Source of the DNA: Nostoc sp. 'Peltigera membranacea cyanobiont' 210A
GTDB taxonomy: Bacteria > Cyanobacteriota > Cyanobacteriia > Cyanobacteriales > Nostocaceae
NCBI RefSeq assembly: GCF_002246015.1
Contig: NZ_NOLJ01000001.1
Span: 282,096 to 346,095, forward strand
Length of the DNA stretch: 64,000 nt
Direction of reading: 5' to 3'
Shown here: positions 25,755-35,501 of the stretch, piece by piece
Layout of the letters: every line of letters begins with the position of its first letter
Numbering within the stretch: the first letter of the stretch is position 1
Translations under genes and position numbers: made by a program
Notes under the pieces: model-generated
Database searches by the model: none
What the model saw: the letters and a program-made list of their open reading frames with translations, nothing else
What the model was told of the DNA's origin: nothing

Positions 25755-26348
25755 ATGAATCAAACTGAATATATTTCCATTGCGGCATTGAATCAATATG
25801 CCTATTGTCCGCATCGCTGTTGGCGAATGTTTTGTGCAGGAGAATTTACCGATAACCAATATACAATTGAAGGTACAACTTTACACGATCGCGTCCACAC
25901 TACAGGCGATGGACAGCGAGGAGAAACTTGGCAAGTTCGGGCAATTTGGCTGAAGTCTGAGCAATACAAACTCATCGGCAAATCTGACTTAATTGAAGCC
26001 GAATCTGGTCAAGTTTATCCAGTGGAATACAAACGAGGACGTAAAGGCGAATGGGATAACGATGAGTTACAAGTTTGTGCCCAAGCGTTATGTTTAGAAG
26101 AAATGACAGGACAACCAGTTAACACTGGATATATCTATTATGCCCACTCGCATCAACGGCAATTAGTAGAGATTAATCAAGAGTTGAGAAAGAATGCGAT
26201 CGCTACTATTCAATCTGTGACAAATCTTCTAGAAACAGGAGCAATGCCAAAACCAGTTTACAGCAAACGCTGCCAAGGATGCAGTCTTTATTCGCAATGT
26301 TTACCCAAAGCAACAGATAAAGTCGAAAGTTATCAAGAAGTAAATTAA
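25755..26348 (+). CDS. cas4: Cas4 exonuclease (PD-(D/E)XK with iron-sulfur cluster)
   Basis: 197 residues. The iron-sulfur cysteines are C18 (with C22 and C27 nearby, YCPHRCWRMFC) and C173, C176, C182 (CQGCSLYSQC). The nuclease core shows Asp in LIGKSDLIE and the E-x-K element in VYPVEYKRGRKGEW, followed by QVCAQALCLEE. Cas4 trims pre-spacers and selects the PAM end during adaptation with Cas1-Cas2. It starts 31 bp after cas6. A MITE is inserted directly behind its stop codon. Confidence 0.94.
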   Translation: MNQTEYISIAALNQYAYCPHRCWRMFCAGEFTDNQYTIEGTTLHDRVHTTGDGQRGETWQVRAIWLKSEQYKLIGKSDLIEAESGQVYPVEYKRGRKGEWDNDELQVCAQALCLEEMTGQPVNTGYIYYAHSHQRQLVEINQELRKNAIATIQSVTNLLETGAMPKPVYSKRCQGCSLYSQCLPKATDKVESYQEVN

Positions 26349-26357
26349 ATCATACCC

Positions 26358-26461
26358 CAATACAGTTCAGAATGAGCAACAAAACCATCATGTAGAGACG
26401 CGATTTATCGCGTCTTGAAAGACCAATTATCTACACCAATAACCCTTGCTAAACCGTATTT
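26358..26461. mobile_element. MITE-like element, family CAATAC, copy in the cas4-cas1 gap
   Basis: It starts CAATACAGTTCAGAATGAGC and ends AACCGTATTT. The central palindrome is GACGCGAT-TT-ATCGCGTC. Direct repeats AATCATACCC (26348-26357) and AATTATACCC (26462-26471) flank it, a 10-bp target duplication with one change. The reverse complement of 45457-45549 is a clear relative. The insertion begins at the last base of the cas4 stop codon region. Confidence 0.75.
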
Positions 26462-26519
26462 AATTATACCCGATAAATCTATTTATCCAAGCCAAAATTA
26501 TTACTAGGAAGAATCAAAA

Positions 26520-27524
26520 ATGGGAACAGTTTACGTAACACAAACCGATGCTTTTATCGGTAAAGTTGACGAACGTCTCACCGTCAAAGCTGAACAAAAA
26601 ACAATCTTGGATATCCCTTTAATTAAAATAGAGGGAATTGTAGTACTAGGACGGGCTACTATTTCTCCCGCCGTCGTCAGTGAACTTTTAGAACGTCACA
26701 TTTGTTTAACATTTCTCACACAAAACGGACGATATTTGGGGCGTTTAGAACCAGAAGTTACCAAAAATATCTTTGTTCGTAAAGCCCAATGGCAAGCTGT
26801 GGGAGAATCACAACCAGCAATACATTTAGTCAGGGGATTTGTCCGGGGTAAATTGAAAAATTACCGCCATAGCTTACTTCGCACTCAGCGAGAATATCCT
26901 GATGTTGACCTGAATAATAACATCACTCGATTGGAAAACGCGATCGCACCAATCGAAAAAACTAGCAGTATTGATTCCCTCAGAGGTTTAGAAGGTGCTG
27001 GTAGTGCAGCCTATTTCGGTTGCTTTCAACAGCTAATCAAAACCTCAGAATTTCAATTTGAAGCCAGACGCCGCCGCCCACCAACCGATCCAGTTAATGC
27101 GTTACTGAGTTTTGGGTATTCATTGCTACGTCATGATGTGCAAAGTGCTTTAAATATTGTTGGCTTCGATCCCTATCTAGGATACTTACACGTCGAGCGT
27201 TATGGTAGACCTTCCCTAGCCTTAGATTTGATGGAAGAATTTCGTCCTTTAATAGTAGATGCTGTAGTGTTGTCGCTGATTAACAAGCGATCGCTAACCT
27301 CAACTGATTTTACCACCGAACCGCTCAGTGGTGCCGTGTCTTTAACCAAAGAAGGACTGCATACATTTCTTCGCGCCTATCAACAAAAGAAACTATCGAG
27401 TTTCAAACATCCAGTTTTGGGAAACAAATGCACCTACCAAGAATCCTTTGAAATTCAAGCGAGGTTACTGGCTAAATACCTCATGAACGAAATCGATAAA
27501 TATCCTCCTTTAATTCTCAAATAA
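26520..27524 (+). CDS. cas1: Cas1 integrase
   Basis: 334 residues. The metal-binding catalytic triad can be placed: E158 in GLEGAGSAAYFGCF, H224 in LGYLHVERYGRPSLALDL, and D236/E239 in the following DLMEEFRP. The N-terminal beta-sandwich start MGTVYVTQTDAFIGKVDERL is typical. With Cas2 it inserts new spacers at the leader end of the array. It lies 171 bp behind cas4 because of the inserted MITE, so its expression may depend on read-through or on a separate promoter. cas2 follows 13 bp later. Confidence 0.97.
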   Translation: MGTVYVTQTDAFIGKVDERLTVKAEQKTILDIPLIKIEGIVVLGRATISPAVVSELLERHICLTFLTQNGRYLGRLEPEVTKNIFVRKAQWQAVGESQPAIHLVRGFVRGKLKNYRHSLLRTQREYPDVDLNNNITRLENAIAPIEKTSSIDSLRGLEGAGSAAYFGCFQQLIKTSEFQFEARRRRPPTDPVNALLSFGYSLLRHDVQSALNIVGFDPYLGYLHVERYGRPSLALDLMEEFRPLIVDAVVLSLINKRSLTSTDFTTEPLSGAVSLTKEGLHTFLRAYQQKKLSSFKHPVLGNKCTYQESFEIQARLLAKYLMNEIDKYPPLILK

Positions 27525-27537
27525 CTCCCCCACTTCC

Positions 27538-27825
27538 ATGTATATTGTTGTCAGCTACGACATTCCAGAAGATAAGCGTCGGACTAAAATCCATTCGATT
27601 CTTAAGTCTTACGGACAATGGATGCAACTGAGTGTGTTTGAGTGCGATGTCACTCCCACTCAGTATGCTAAACTGCGATCGCGTTTAGCTAAATTGATTA
27701 AACCCGATACCGATAGCGTGCGTTTTTATTTTCTCTGTGGCTGTTGTCAGCGAAAAGTCGAACGTATTGGCGGAGAACAGCCACGAGACGAAACAATTTT
27801 CTTTGCTGAGTCTCCTTCTAGCTAG
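27538..27825 (+). CDS. cas2: Cas2
   Basis: 95 residues, the normal length. The ferredoxin-like start MYIVVSYDIPEDKRRTKIHSIL carries the conserved Asp (D8), and GQWMQLSVFECDVT and RFYFLCGCC follow as expected. Cas2 dimers bridge two Cas1 dimers in the integration complex. The leader and CRISPR array follow directly on the same strand. Confidence 0.96.
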   Translation: MYIVVSYDIPEDKRRTKIHSILKSYGQWMQLSVFECDVTPTQYAKLRSRLAKLIKPDTDSVRFYFLCGCCQRKVERIGGEQPRDETIFFAESPSS

Positions 27826-28093
27826 GTTCCTGTATCTCAAATGCGCGGAAGGGTAGGTGTAGAAATTTCACAACCAGAAAAAAGTGCTTCTATCCCAACT
27901 CCAGTAAGGATTTCAAGCCATTAGTCGCCTAATCCTAATCCGCGCAACCTCTGAAATGCTTACCAAAATGCGATTTCAGCCTTTAAATTTTCCTGGCGCT
28001 CTTTCCAAACGAATTCTCTAATGCTATGATTGCCCTTGAATCGCGCAACCGTACCTTGAAAACTAAATACAGCTTGCCTTTCAGGCTCCCGCT
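27826..28093 (+). promoter_or_regulatory. CRISPR leader with predicted promoter
   Basis: This 268-bp noncoding stretch lies between cas2 and the first repeat. A promoter can be suggested: -35 TTTCCA (28002-28007), 17-bp gap, -10 TATGAT (28025-28030), giving a start near 28037. CGCGCAACC occurs twice (about 27943 and 28042). New spacers should be added at its right-hand end. Confidence 0.65.
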
Positions 28094-29934
28094 ATTGCAA
28101 TTCATCAAAATCCCTATTAGGGATTGAAACTACTAACAAAGACCTTGAAGGAACTCCGCTCAATATTGCAATTCATCAAAATCCCTATTAGGGATTGAAA
28201 CGAGACTTTCAATCTATGACATTGCACAAATACAACATTGCAATTCATCAAAATCCCTATTAGGGATTGAAACGGAATTCATTATCTCTTTCAGTTGCAA
28301 GTAGTTAAGATTGCAATTCATCAAAATCCCTATTAGGGATTGAAACTTCTTGCCAATACCTTACTGTATATATGTTATAGTATTGCAATTCATCAAAATC
28401 CCTATTAGGGATTGAAACTCTTACATCAGCAATAATTGAGTCAATGACAACCAAAATTGCAATTCATCAAAATCCCTATTAGGGATTGAAACGATTAAGC
28501 ATTATCTTAAGGAGGGTGCTGAATTATTGCAATTCATCAAAATCCCTATTAGGGATTGAAACAAACTATTAACAAATTCAACCAACTTAACAAGAGCAAT
28601 TGCAATTCATCAAAATCCCTATTAGGGATTGAAACCGCGACAAAGTAAACGGAATCTTGTGCCGATTATTGCAATTCATCAAAATCCCTATTAGGGATTG
28701 AAACCCACTAGGTTTTCAATTTCTGCACCATTTTCTAATGATTGCAATTCATCAAAATCCCTATTAGGGATTGAAACACGAAATGAGCCACCAATAGCAC
28801 TGGCTTTTGAGTATTGCAATTCATCAAAATCCCTATTAGGGATTGAAACACGCTTACGTTGCACTCTATCAAGGTTGGAGTCCCAATAATTGCAATTCAT
28901 CAAAATCCCTATTAGGGATTGAAACGAGTAGTGCAATTTGCTCAGTGAAGAACTTTGCATTGCAATTCATCAAAATCCCTATTAGGGATTGAAACTGATT
29001 TCGATGTATCTAATCTACTCCCATGTCAACATTGCAATTCATCAAAATCCCTATTAGGGATTGAAACGGTGTCGAACAGTACACGAATTTAACAACGACA
29101 TGGATTGCAATTCATCAAAATCCCTATTAGGGATTGAAACCCGCAGGAATCCCCGTTGCAGTACTACGAACGAATTGCAATTCATCAAAATCCCTATTAG
29201 GGATTGAAACAATGACGACTGCTCAAATCAGAGAATATCTAGATTGCAATTCATCAAAATCCCTATTAGGGATTGAAACAAAACTGACTTCAAGCTGAAG
29301 CGTACCAGTCCAAGATTGCAATTCATCAAAATCCCTATTAGGGATTGAAACGTGGAAATCATGCCCCGCCTCATGTGCCGCAAGTGGATTGCAATTCATC
29401 AAAATCCCTATTAGGGATTGAAACCTGAAGAGGAAAAAAGGGAATATGTGCTTAATGCGATCGCAAATTGCAATTCATCAAAATCCCTATTAGGGATTGA
29501 AACCCTTTCGCCATAATTTTAGCATAATTCTATCCTATATTGCAATTCATCAAAATCCCTATTAGGGATTGAAACTTATGACTCAACCCATCTCTGTCAA
29601 ATGCAAGCTTATATTGCAATTCATCAAAATCCCTATTAGGGATTGAAACAAAGCATACAAAGCAAGGAAAACTGCGCGATCGCAATTGCAATTCATCAAA
29701 ATCCCTATTAGGGATTGAAACTAATGGTCGTTAGAGTATCGCAGGTGCAGCAAATAATTGCAATTCATCAAAATCCCTATTAGGGATTGAAACAGAATTA
29801 TCAGAGTTTTCATCAGCAATTTCTACGCATTGCAATTCATCAAAATCCCTATTAGGGATTGAAACATTGCTGAGAACCGAAATTGGAACGCAAGCGAATT
29901 GCAATTCATCAAAATCCCTATTAGTGATTAAAAC
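28094..29934 (+). CRISPR. Subtype I-D CRISPR array, 26 repeats and 25 spacers
   Basis: The 37-bp repeat begins ATTGCAATTCATCAAAATCC and ends CTATTAGGGATTGAAAC. All repeats I read are the same except the last (29898-29934), which ends TATTAGTGATTAAAAC, marking the leader-distal end. Repeat starts include 28094, 28165, 28237, 28310, 28382 and, at the end, 29757, 29829, 29898. Spacers are 32-39 bp, apart from one of 42 bp (29425-29466). The 3' ATTGAAAC becomes the crRNA handle, so the array is read on the plus strand, the same as the cas genes. Two spacers (ending near 29466 and 29684) contain GCGATCGC. Confidence 0.97.
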
Positions 29935-29944
29935 ATTTACTTAT

Positions 29945-29970
29945 AGGTGTTCGTTATTTACTGAACACCT
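29945..29970. terminator. Hairpin between the array and the FMN-reductase gene
   Basis: AGGTGTTC (29945-29952) pairs with GAACACCT (29963-29970) over a 10-base loop. It sits where the array transcript and the convergent minus-strand gene meet. No long U-run is present, so termination is only inferred. Confidence 0.5.
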
Positions 29971-29977
29971 GAAGAAT

Positions 29978-30556
29978 TTAGTTAAGCTTCAGCAATATCT
30001 TTGTTAAGCCATCGCCTAACCGCTCAATAGATTCTTGCTGTTTCGGATCTTTTAACGTGCCATCAGCATTAAAGGCTTCATAAGCTTTGGATACTGCTAC
30101 TTGGTCGGGAAGTACTAAAACTTTGATATTTCCCAAAATAGACCGCAGGTGAACCAACCCCCGCAAACCACCAAGAGCACCTGGAGAAGTACTCATAATC
30201 GTAGCAACTTTACCTGCAAAAGCAGCTAACGGTGCTTCGTTTGGTGCTGGACGGGATGCCCAGTCAATGGCATTCTTCAAAACTGCTGTGAGTGAACTAT
30301 TATATTCCGGCGAAGCAATCAGCAATCCTTGATGAGAAATCATCAAGTCCTTAAAAGTGTGGGCGTTGGCTGGTAGTCCTTCTTGAGCTTCCAAGTCTTC
30401 ATCATACAGAGGTAAAGGCAAATCGCGGAGGTCTATATAAGTCACTTCTGCACCTGCTGCCTTAGCGCCAGCCGCCGCGATTTTTACCAATTTTTTGTTG
30501 TAAGAATCAATCCGGGTGCTGCCTGCAAAGGCGAGGATTTTAGGTGTAGATGCCAT
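29978..30556 (-). CDS. NADPH-dependent FMN reductase family protein
   Basis: 192 residues from the ATG at 30556 (MASTPKILAFAGSTRIDSYNKKL); a 14-residue longer reading has no support. The flavodoxin-like fold is shown by the FMN phosphate loop AGSTRIDSYNKK and by LLIASPEYNSSLTAVLKNAIDW, the hallmark of ChrR/ArsH/azoreductase-like enzymes. It reduces quinones, chromate or other acceptors using NAD(P)H; the natural substrate is not known. It ends just beyond the CRISPR array and is not part of it. Confidence 0.9.
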   Translation of the reverse strand: MASTPKILAFAGSTRIDSYNKKLVKIAAAGAKAAGAEVTYIDLRDLPLPLYDEDLEAQEGLPANAHTFKDLMISHQGLLIASPEYNSSLTAVLKNAIDWASRPAPNEAPLAAFAGKVATIMSTSPGALGGLRGLVHLRSILGNIKVLVLPDQVAVSKAYEAFNADGTLKDPKQQESIERLGDGLTKILLKLN

Positions 30557-30660
30557 AATTCTAGATTGAATGGGAATAATTAACCTGTTCAGCTGCATTA
30601 TCCTGTTTTCAGGCGATCGCTATTTGCTACCTTTAGAGTTTCTTTACAAACTTTCTCATT

Positions 30661-31149
30661 ATGGCGAATTGGTCAGACTCTTATCTCGGCAAGTTACGAC
30701 AAATTTTAGGCGATCGCCTACTTCTATTATTTGGCACACGGGTGATTATTGAAGATAATTTGGGGCGTGTTTTATTGCAAAAGCGGAGTGATTTCAAACT
30801 TTGGGGGCTACCTGGCGGCTGTCCTGAAATAGGTGAATCTGCTGAAGAATGTTCAACACGAGAGGTTTTTGAAGAAACTGGTTTAACGGTTAAGCGTTTT
30901 GCAGCTGTGGGGTTTTCTTCCAACCCAGACTTTGAAGCTGTCACTTATCCTAATGGCGATCGCGTCCAAAATTTCATTTTAATTTTGCGAGCCGTTGAAT
31001 GGTCAGGCAGCCTCGCTTGCTTAGATGGAGAATCGCTGGCGCTGGAATTTTTTGATTTGGCTGACTTACCTACATTAATGCCAAACGATCGCCCCGTTTT
31101 AGAAAAGTTTCAAGAATACAAAAAAAGCGGCGAATTTCTGATGTTCTAA
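30661..31149 (+). CDS. Nudix hydrolase
   Basis: 162 residues. The Nudix box is complete: [24 protein letters not shown] (seen as [14 protein letters not shown] + [10 protein letters not shown]), which fits G-x5-E-x7-R-E-U-x-E-E-x-G-U. The N-terminal part has [26 protein letters not shown]. It cleaves a nucleoside diphosphate linked to another group; which one is not clear. Its 3' end overlaps the minus-strand ABC transporter gene by 4 bp in convergent orientation. Confidence 0.92.
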   Translation: MANWSDSYLGKLRQILGDRLLLLFGTRVIIEDNLGRVLLQKRSDFKLWGLPGGCPEIGESAEECSTREVFEETGLTVKRFAAVGFSSNPDFEAVTYPNGDRVQNFILILRAVEWSGSLACLDGESLALEFFDLADLPTLMPNDRPVLEKFQEYKKSGEFLMF

Positions 31150-31880
31150 AGCATTTTTTCTAAGAATTGCTTGGCGCGATCGCACTGAGGATTTTGGAAA
31201 AACTCGCCAGGGGTAGTATCTTCTGCTAAACTTCCCTGGTCGAGGAACATAATTCGATTGGCAACTTCTCTGGCAAACCCCATTTCATGGGTGACAATCG
31301 CCATTGTCATTCCAGAAAGTGCTAAAGCTTTCATCACTTCCAGCACATCCTTAACCATTTCTGGATCTAATGCAGAGGTGGGTTCATCAAATAAAATCAT
31401 CTCTGGTTCCATTGCTAATGCACGAGCGATCGCTACTCGCTGTTTCTGTCCCCCAGATAGTTTGGATGGATAGACAGACACTTTTTCTTCTAAACCTACC
31501 TTAGCAAGCAATTCTAAGCCATGTTCTTCTGCTTTTTGCTTGTTTATTCCTTTTACCTTGATGGGTGCGTAGGTGACATTTTGCAGCACATTCATGTGGG
31601 GAAACAAATTAAAATGTTGAAATACCATCACCAAATGCTGGCGCACCTTAGCGATGTTTGCCTTGGGCTTGGTAATTTCTTGATCGTGAAAGTAGATTCT
31701 GCCTCTAGTGGGTTGTTCTAGTAAGTTTATGCATCGTAAAAAGGTAGACTTACCTGAACCAGAAGGGCCTAGTATGGCAACCACTTCTCCCTGATAAAAC
31801 TCAGTAGAAATATCTTTGAGTACGTCGAGTTTGCCAAAGGATTTAGATAAGAATTCCGTGCGAATTACTACATTATTCAC
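31146..31880 (-). CDS. Polar amino-acid ABC transporter, ATP-binding subunit
   Basis: 244 residues, the normal length for GlnQ-type ATPases. Walker [11 protein letters not shown]-loop [12 protein letters not shown], signature [15 protein letters not shown], and Walker [15 protein letters not shown] are all intact; the switch His is in IVTHEMGFA. It drives import through the fused binding protein/permease encoded just upstream, with an 8-bp overlap. The substrate is probably a polar amino acid such as Gln, Glu or Arg, but not determinable. Confidence 0.93.
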   Translation of the reverse strand: MNNVVIRTEFLSKSFGKLDVLKDISTEFYQGEVVAILGPSGSGKSTFLRCINLLEQPTRGRIYFHDQEITKPKANIAKVRQHLVMVFQHFNLFPHMNVLQNVTYAPIKVKGINKQKAEEHGLELLAKVGLEEKVSVYPSKLSGGQKQRVAIARALAMEPEMILFDEPTSALDPEMVKDVLEVMKALALSGMTMAIVTHEMGFAREVANRIMFLDQGSLAEDTTPGEFFQNPQCDRAKQFLEKML

Positions 31881-33357
31881 TTTCCCGTAACCTCCTTTCT
31901 AAAGCGGATGCACCCAAGGTCATACCCATTACCAAAACATAGTAGATTAACCCTGCAAATAGCAGTGGTTCAAAATAAATATATTTGTTTGCGCCAACAA
32001 TTTGGGCGCTGCGTAATATTTCCACCACGCCAATCGTTGACACCAGCGCGGAATCTTTGAGCAATCCGATAGTTTCATTTACCAATGCTGGGAGAATGTT
32101 CTTCAATGCTTGCGGCAAAATCACATCCCACATCATCAACCAATAGGGAACACCCATAGACATCGCCGCTTCACTTTGCCCTTTATCCACCGCTTGAATC
32201 CCACCCCTGATGGTTTCTGACATATAAGCGCCAGAATTCAGAGTAAAAGTTAGTACCCCAGCCGCCAATGCTGAAATATCATAGCCTGTAAGCTGGGGTG
32301 TTGCGTAGTAAACTAATGCCAACTGTAATAGCAAAGGTGTACCTCGAAAAACAGAGGTGTAGGCGTTAGCAACCCAGGTAAGCGGCTTGATGCCGAGAAT
32401 TTTTAATAGAGATAGGATTGTTCCCCAGATTAACCCCAAGGTTACAGATAATAGGGTAAACAACAAAGTTAAAGGGATTCCCCGCAGAATAAAGGGAATA
32501 TCTGGAAGAATTCTGGTGAAGTCGAGATTCAATCCGCCTTTGGCAGGAGTTGAGGATGCAGGTTTAGCGGTAGTGTTCTCTGAAAACCATTTGGCGACAA
32601 GTTTATTCAATGTGCCATCGTCCTTCATTTGTTGAAGGACTTTGTTAAACGGTTCTACAAAAGAAGAACCTTTGGGAAAAGCGATCGCTGATCCGCTTGC
32701 TTCCTGTGACGGAATAGTATTAAATTCTAAATCTGGGTTAGCTTGGGCGAATCCTTTAGCGACGGTATCCTCAACAATTGCTGCATCAATTCGCCCAGAT
32801 TTGATTTCTTGAACTACTTCCGGCACTTTATTGAGTTGCTTTAGCTGAATACCTGCAACTTTTTTAGCAATTTTTTGAGCATTTTGTTCTTGTATCGTTC
32901 CTAGTTGTACTCCAAGCTTTTTTCCTGATAAGTCTTGGGGCTGCTTCAGGTTGCTACCTTTAGGAGCGACAATTGTATCTTTAGCTTCGTAATAAATAAT
33001 TGAAAAATCAATATTTTTCTGACGTTCTGGAGTCGGAGTCATCCCAGCCATTACAAAGTCAGCGCGATTCGCTTGGAGTGCAGGAATTAACCCATTAAAA
33101 TCAGATTCCATTATCTGAAGTTTAAACCCTAGTTTTTCAGCAAGGGTTTTGGCAATATCTATATCAAAGCCAACGATTTGGCGATCGCCTCCTTTCGTAT
33201 CATAAAACTCATAAGGAGGATAATCTGGGGAAGTAATCATCGTCAGGGTGTCTTTCCCTAAAGGTGAAGCAGCTTTTAGAGAATTACTATGTCCGATGAT
33301 GCTGATTACTAATGCTACAAGTAATATTGTTGATAGCCATAGTTTCTTTTTCTTCAT
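31873..33357 (-). CDS. Amino-acid ABC transporter, fused substrate-binding protein and permease
   Basis: 494 residues from the ATG at 33357 ([19 protein letters not shown]), which opens a signal peptide; upstream codons fall in a genomic repeat. Residues about 40-265 are a periplasmic binding domain ([35 protein letters not shown]). From about 285 a HisM/GlnP-type permease domain with five or so hydrophobic helices begins ([20 protein letters not shown]) and holds the EAA-like loop [26 protein letters not shown]. Fusion of the two parts is known in GlnH-GlnP-type transporters. Acts with the ATPase at 31146. Confidence 0.92.
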   Translation of the reverse strand: MKKKKLWLSTILLVALVISIIGHSNSLKAASPLGKDTLTMITSPDYPPYEFYDTKGGDRQIVGFDIDIAKTLAEKLGFKLQIMESDFNGLIPALQANRADFVMAGMTPTPERQKNIDFSIIYYEAKDTIVAPKGSNLKQPQDLSGKKLGVQLGTIQEQNAQKIAKKVAGIQLKQLNKVPEVVQEIKSGRIDAAIVEDTVAKGFAQANPDLEFNTIPSQEASGSAIAFPKGSSFVEPFNKVLQQMKDDGTLNKLVAKWFSENTTAKPASSTPAKGGLNLDFTRILPDIPFILRGIPLTLLFTLLSVTLGLIWGTILSLLKILGIKPLTWVANAYTSVFRGTPLLLQLALVYYATPQLTGYDISALAAGVLTFTLNSGAYMSETIRGGIQAVDKGQSEAAMSMGVPYWLMMWDVILPQALKNILPALVNETIGLLKDSALVSTIGVVEILRSAQIVGANKYIYFEPLLFAGLIYYVLVMGMTLGASALERRLRESE

Positions 33358-33399
33358 AAGCTTGATAATTATATAATTTAAATTCTGCAACTTAAATGC

Positions 33400-33475
33400 G
33401 TAAATTCGTGGGGAATTGAGGGTGAAATTTAAACGCAAAGGTGCGCGGAGGGAAGCGCAGAGGTACGCGGAGAAT
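33400..33475. repeat. CGCAGAGG/ACGCAAAGG-type repeat
   Basis: AACGCAAAGGTGCGCGGAGG and GCGCAGAGGTACGCGGAG are copies of a motif that recurs at 40996-41020 and 50350-50465. Confidence 0.6.
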
Positions 33476-33512
33476 TTGTTATGAATTACTGGAATGTTGT
33501 AATTAGGGACTG

Positions 33513-34493
33513 TCAAATTCTTATTTTGGTCGTCTCCAGTAGCTTGACGCTGGCATAAATAGCATCAATATAAGGTGTGGGAATTTGAGTAAGTTTTCCC
33601 AATTCTGCTACCGCGCCAACAATGGCGTGTATTTCGGTGGGGCGTCTGGCTTCAATATCTTGTAGCATTGAGGTTTTGTGGGAACCAACGTTTTCTGCGC
33701 CATTAATTCGCTGTTCTAAAGTGATGCCAAACTTTATACCCAATTTTTCTGCGATCGCTTGAGTTTCTCTCATCATTTGTCGCGCTAGTTCACGGGTGAG
33801 GGGATAGCGACAAATATCCTCTAGAGTCGCACCAGTTAAGGCACTGATGGGATTAAACGCTACATTTCCCCACAACTTGATCCAAATTTCCGTGCGAATT
33901 TGATTGCGGATTGGTGCTTTGAATCCTGCTTGTTTTAAAGTCTGTGCTAATAATTGGATGCGTTCGGTTTTAGTGCCGTCGATTTCACCGAGAGTAAAGC
34001 GATCGCCTTCAATATGTTTAATTACACCTGGTTCAATTATCTCTGTTGCCGGGTAAACTACACAACCAATAGCACGTTCAGCACCGATACTAGCTTCAAT
34101 AATCCCATCTGGATCGACAGATTGAATCCGCGTACCTTCATACTTACCGCCATGCTGACGAAAGTACCACCAAGGAACGCCATTTTGGGCTGTCACCACC
34201 ATCGTGTAAGGATTGTAGAGTGCAGGGAGAAAAGGTGCGATCGCAGGAACACTGTGAGCCTTCACAGTTAAAATTACTACATCCTGTGGCCCAGCTGACT
34301 GAATATCGCTAGTTGCTAGAAATGGAGTAGCAATTTGGCTAGAACCATCTGCCATAAACAACTTCAGCCCATTTTTTTGAATTGCCTCCAAATGAGAACC
34401 ACGCGCGATTAATGTCACCTCTTCACCTGCCAGTGCCAATTTCGCCCCTAAATATCCACCAATCGCACCCGCGCCAACAATACAGATTTTCAT
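33513..34493 (-). CDS. 2-dehydropantoate 2-reductase family (ketopantoate reductase)
   Basis: 326 residues. The NADPH Rossmann motif GAGAIGGYLGAKLALAG starts the protein, followed by VTLIARGSHLEAI. The catalytic Lys region VILTVKAHSVPAI and the C-terminal helical domain (KLWGNVAFNPISALTGATLEDI, EIHAIVGAVAELG) match PanE/ApbA. PanE reduces 2-dehydropantoate to pantoate on the way to coenzyme A. Paralogues with other 2-oxo acids are common, so I give no symbol. It ends 156 bp before the fused transporter gene on the same strand. Confidence 0.88.
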   Translation of the reverse strand: MKICIVGAGAIGGYLGAKLALAGEEVTLIARGSHLEAIQKNGLKLFMADGSSQIATPFLATSDIQSAGPQDVVILTVKAHSVPAIAPFLPALYNPYTMVVTAQNGVPWWYFRQHGGKYEGTRIQSVDPDGIIEASIGAERAIGCVVYPATEIIEPGVIKHIEGDRFTLGEIDGTKTERIQLLAQTLKQAGFKAPIRNQIRTEIWIKLWGNVAFNPISALTGATLEDICRYPLTRELARQMMRETQAIAEKLGIKFGITLEQRINGAENVGSHKTSMLQDIEARRPTEIHAIVGAVAELGKLTQIPTPYIDAIYASVKLLETTKIRI

Positions 34494-34577
34494 TTAGCCA
34501 AAAAATATGATTTGTGGAAAACGGTATCCAGTTCAGTTCCCAGTAGTGAATTCTCCAGCTTAGAGTGGGAAGATTCA

Positions 34578-34640
34578 CAACTACTACTCATTACTCATTA
34601 CTCATTACTCATTACTCATTACTCAGCACTCATTACTCCT
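34578..34640. repeat. ACTCATT tandem repeats
   Basis: At least five copies of the 8-bp unit TACTCATT run up to the stop of the IMPase-like gene and include its last codons. Confidence 0.8.
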
Positions 34641-35501
34641 AAAACTTTGCAGCGCTTCTAATAAATCTTGATGAACAGATTTTGAGGCAGCTACAATCAA
34701 TCCAGGCAAACTATAGTTTTGACAAGTATGCAGTGGCGGTAAAGTCGAACCGTCGAGAGTAGTTACAATCCAGCCAGCCTCTTTTGCAATAAAAGCAAGT
34801 GCAGCACTATCAAGAAATTTGCCCGATTTGATAACTGCTCCACTCAAGTCGCCACTGAGAATACCATTAAGATTGGGAATTTGAATATCACTAGAGTAAT
34901 CAGCCGCTATATCGATTACTTTATATCGATCTTTTAATAAATGTGCGATGGAATTCATTCCCCATCCCAATAAAATAGAAGGTTTGGCAGATGTTATATC
35001 TAATGGGGCACAAGCTTCTAAGTTCATGTCCAGCGTGCCTTTAAAAGCACCTTCACCTCGAAGCGCGTAAAAATAAATGTTTTGGGCAGGAGAAATGGCA
35101 ATTACTGCTTCAAAGTCATCCGCATTTAGAATACTGAGAATAATTTGGTAATTAGAATGTCCATCCATATAAAACTTTGTGCCATCAATCGGGTCAAGTG
35201 TTACTAAGTAATCACCTTCTGAACCGAGTTCGGTAGCGCAAAAATATTTGGTATTATTAGAACTTTCATATTCTTCACCATAAAAGCGAATATCTGGGAA
35301 AGTGCCTAGTAATACTACTTCTACCAGATTTTGAATAGCCACATCTGCATCAGTAAGTGCAGCACTAAAAAAGTTGTTTGCTTGTTCTTTGGCAGGAAGT
35401 GCAGCAATTTTTGGTTGTAGAAAATTGGCATAGGCTGCTGCTACTTTGAGATGGGGGAGTAAAGTCTCTAAAATTAATCGAGTAGTTGGTGTTGTGGACA
35501 T
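34623..35501 (-). CDS. Inositol monophosphatase family protein
   Basis: 292 residues. The metal motif DPIDGTKFYMDGHSNYQI (about 113-130) and the upstream EEYESSN element are typical of IMPase/FBPase-like phosphatases; a C-terminal WIVTTLDGSTLPPL part is close to, but not the same as, the WDxAA motif (here SGKFLDSAALAFIAKEAG). Substrates in the family include inositol phosphates, histidinol phosphate and PAP; none can be chosen. The last codons overlap the ACTCATT tandem repeats. Confidence 0.85.
   Translation of the reverse strand: MSTTPTTRLILETLLPHLKVAAAYANFLQPKIAALPAKEQANNFFSAALTDADVAIQNLVEVVLLGTFPDIRFYGEEYESSNNTKYFCATELGSEGDYLVTLDPIDGTKFYMDGHSNYQIILSILNADDFEAVIAISPAQNIYFYALRGEGAFKGTLDMNLEACAPLDITSAKPSILLGWGMNSIAHLLKDRYKVIDIAADYSSDIQIPNLNGILSGDLSGAVIKSGKFLDSAALAFIAKEAGWIVTTLDGSTLPPLHTCQNYSLPGLIVAASKSVHQDLLEALQSFRSNEC

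Noticed and set aside
28691-28960. Open frames of 89 and 63 codons within the CRISPR array
   Set aside because: They consist of translated repeats and spacers on either strand and have no start signals; the array explains them.
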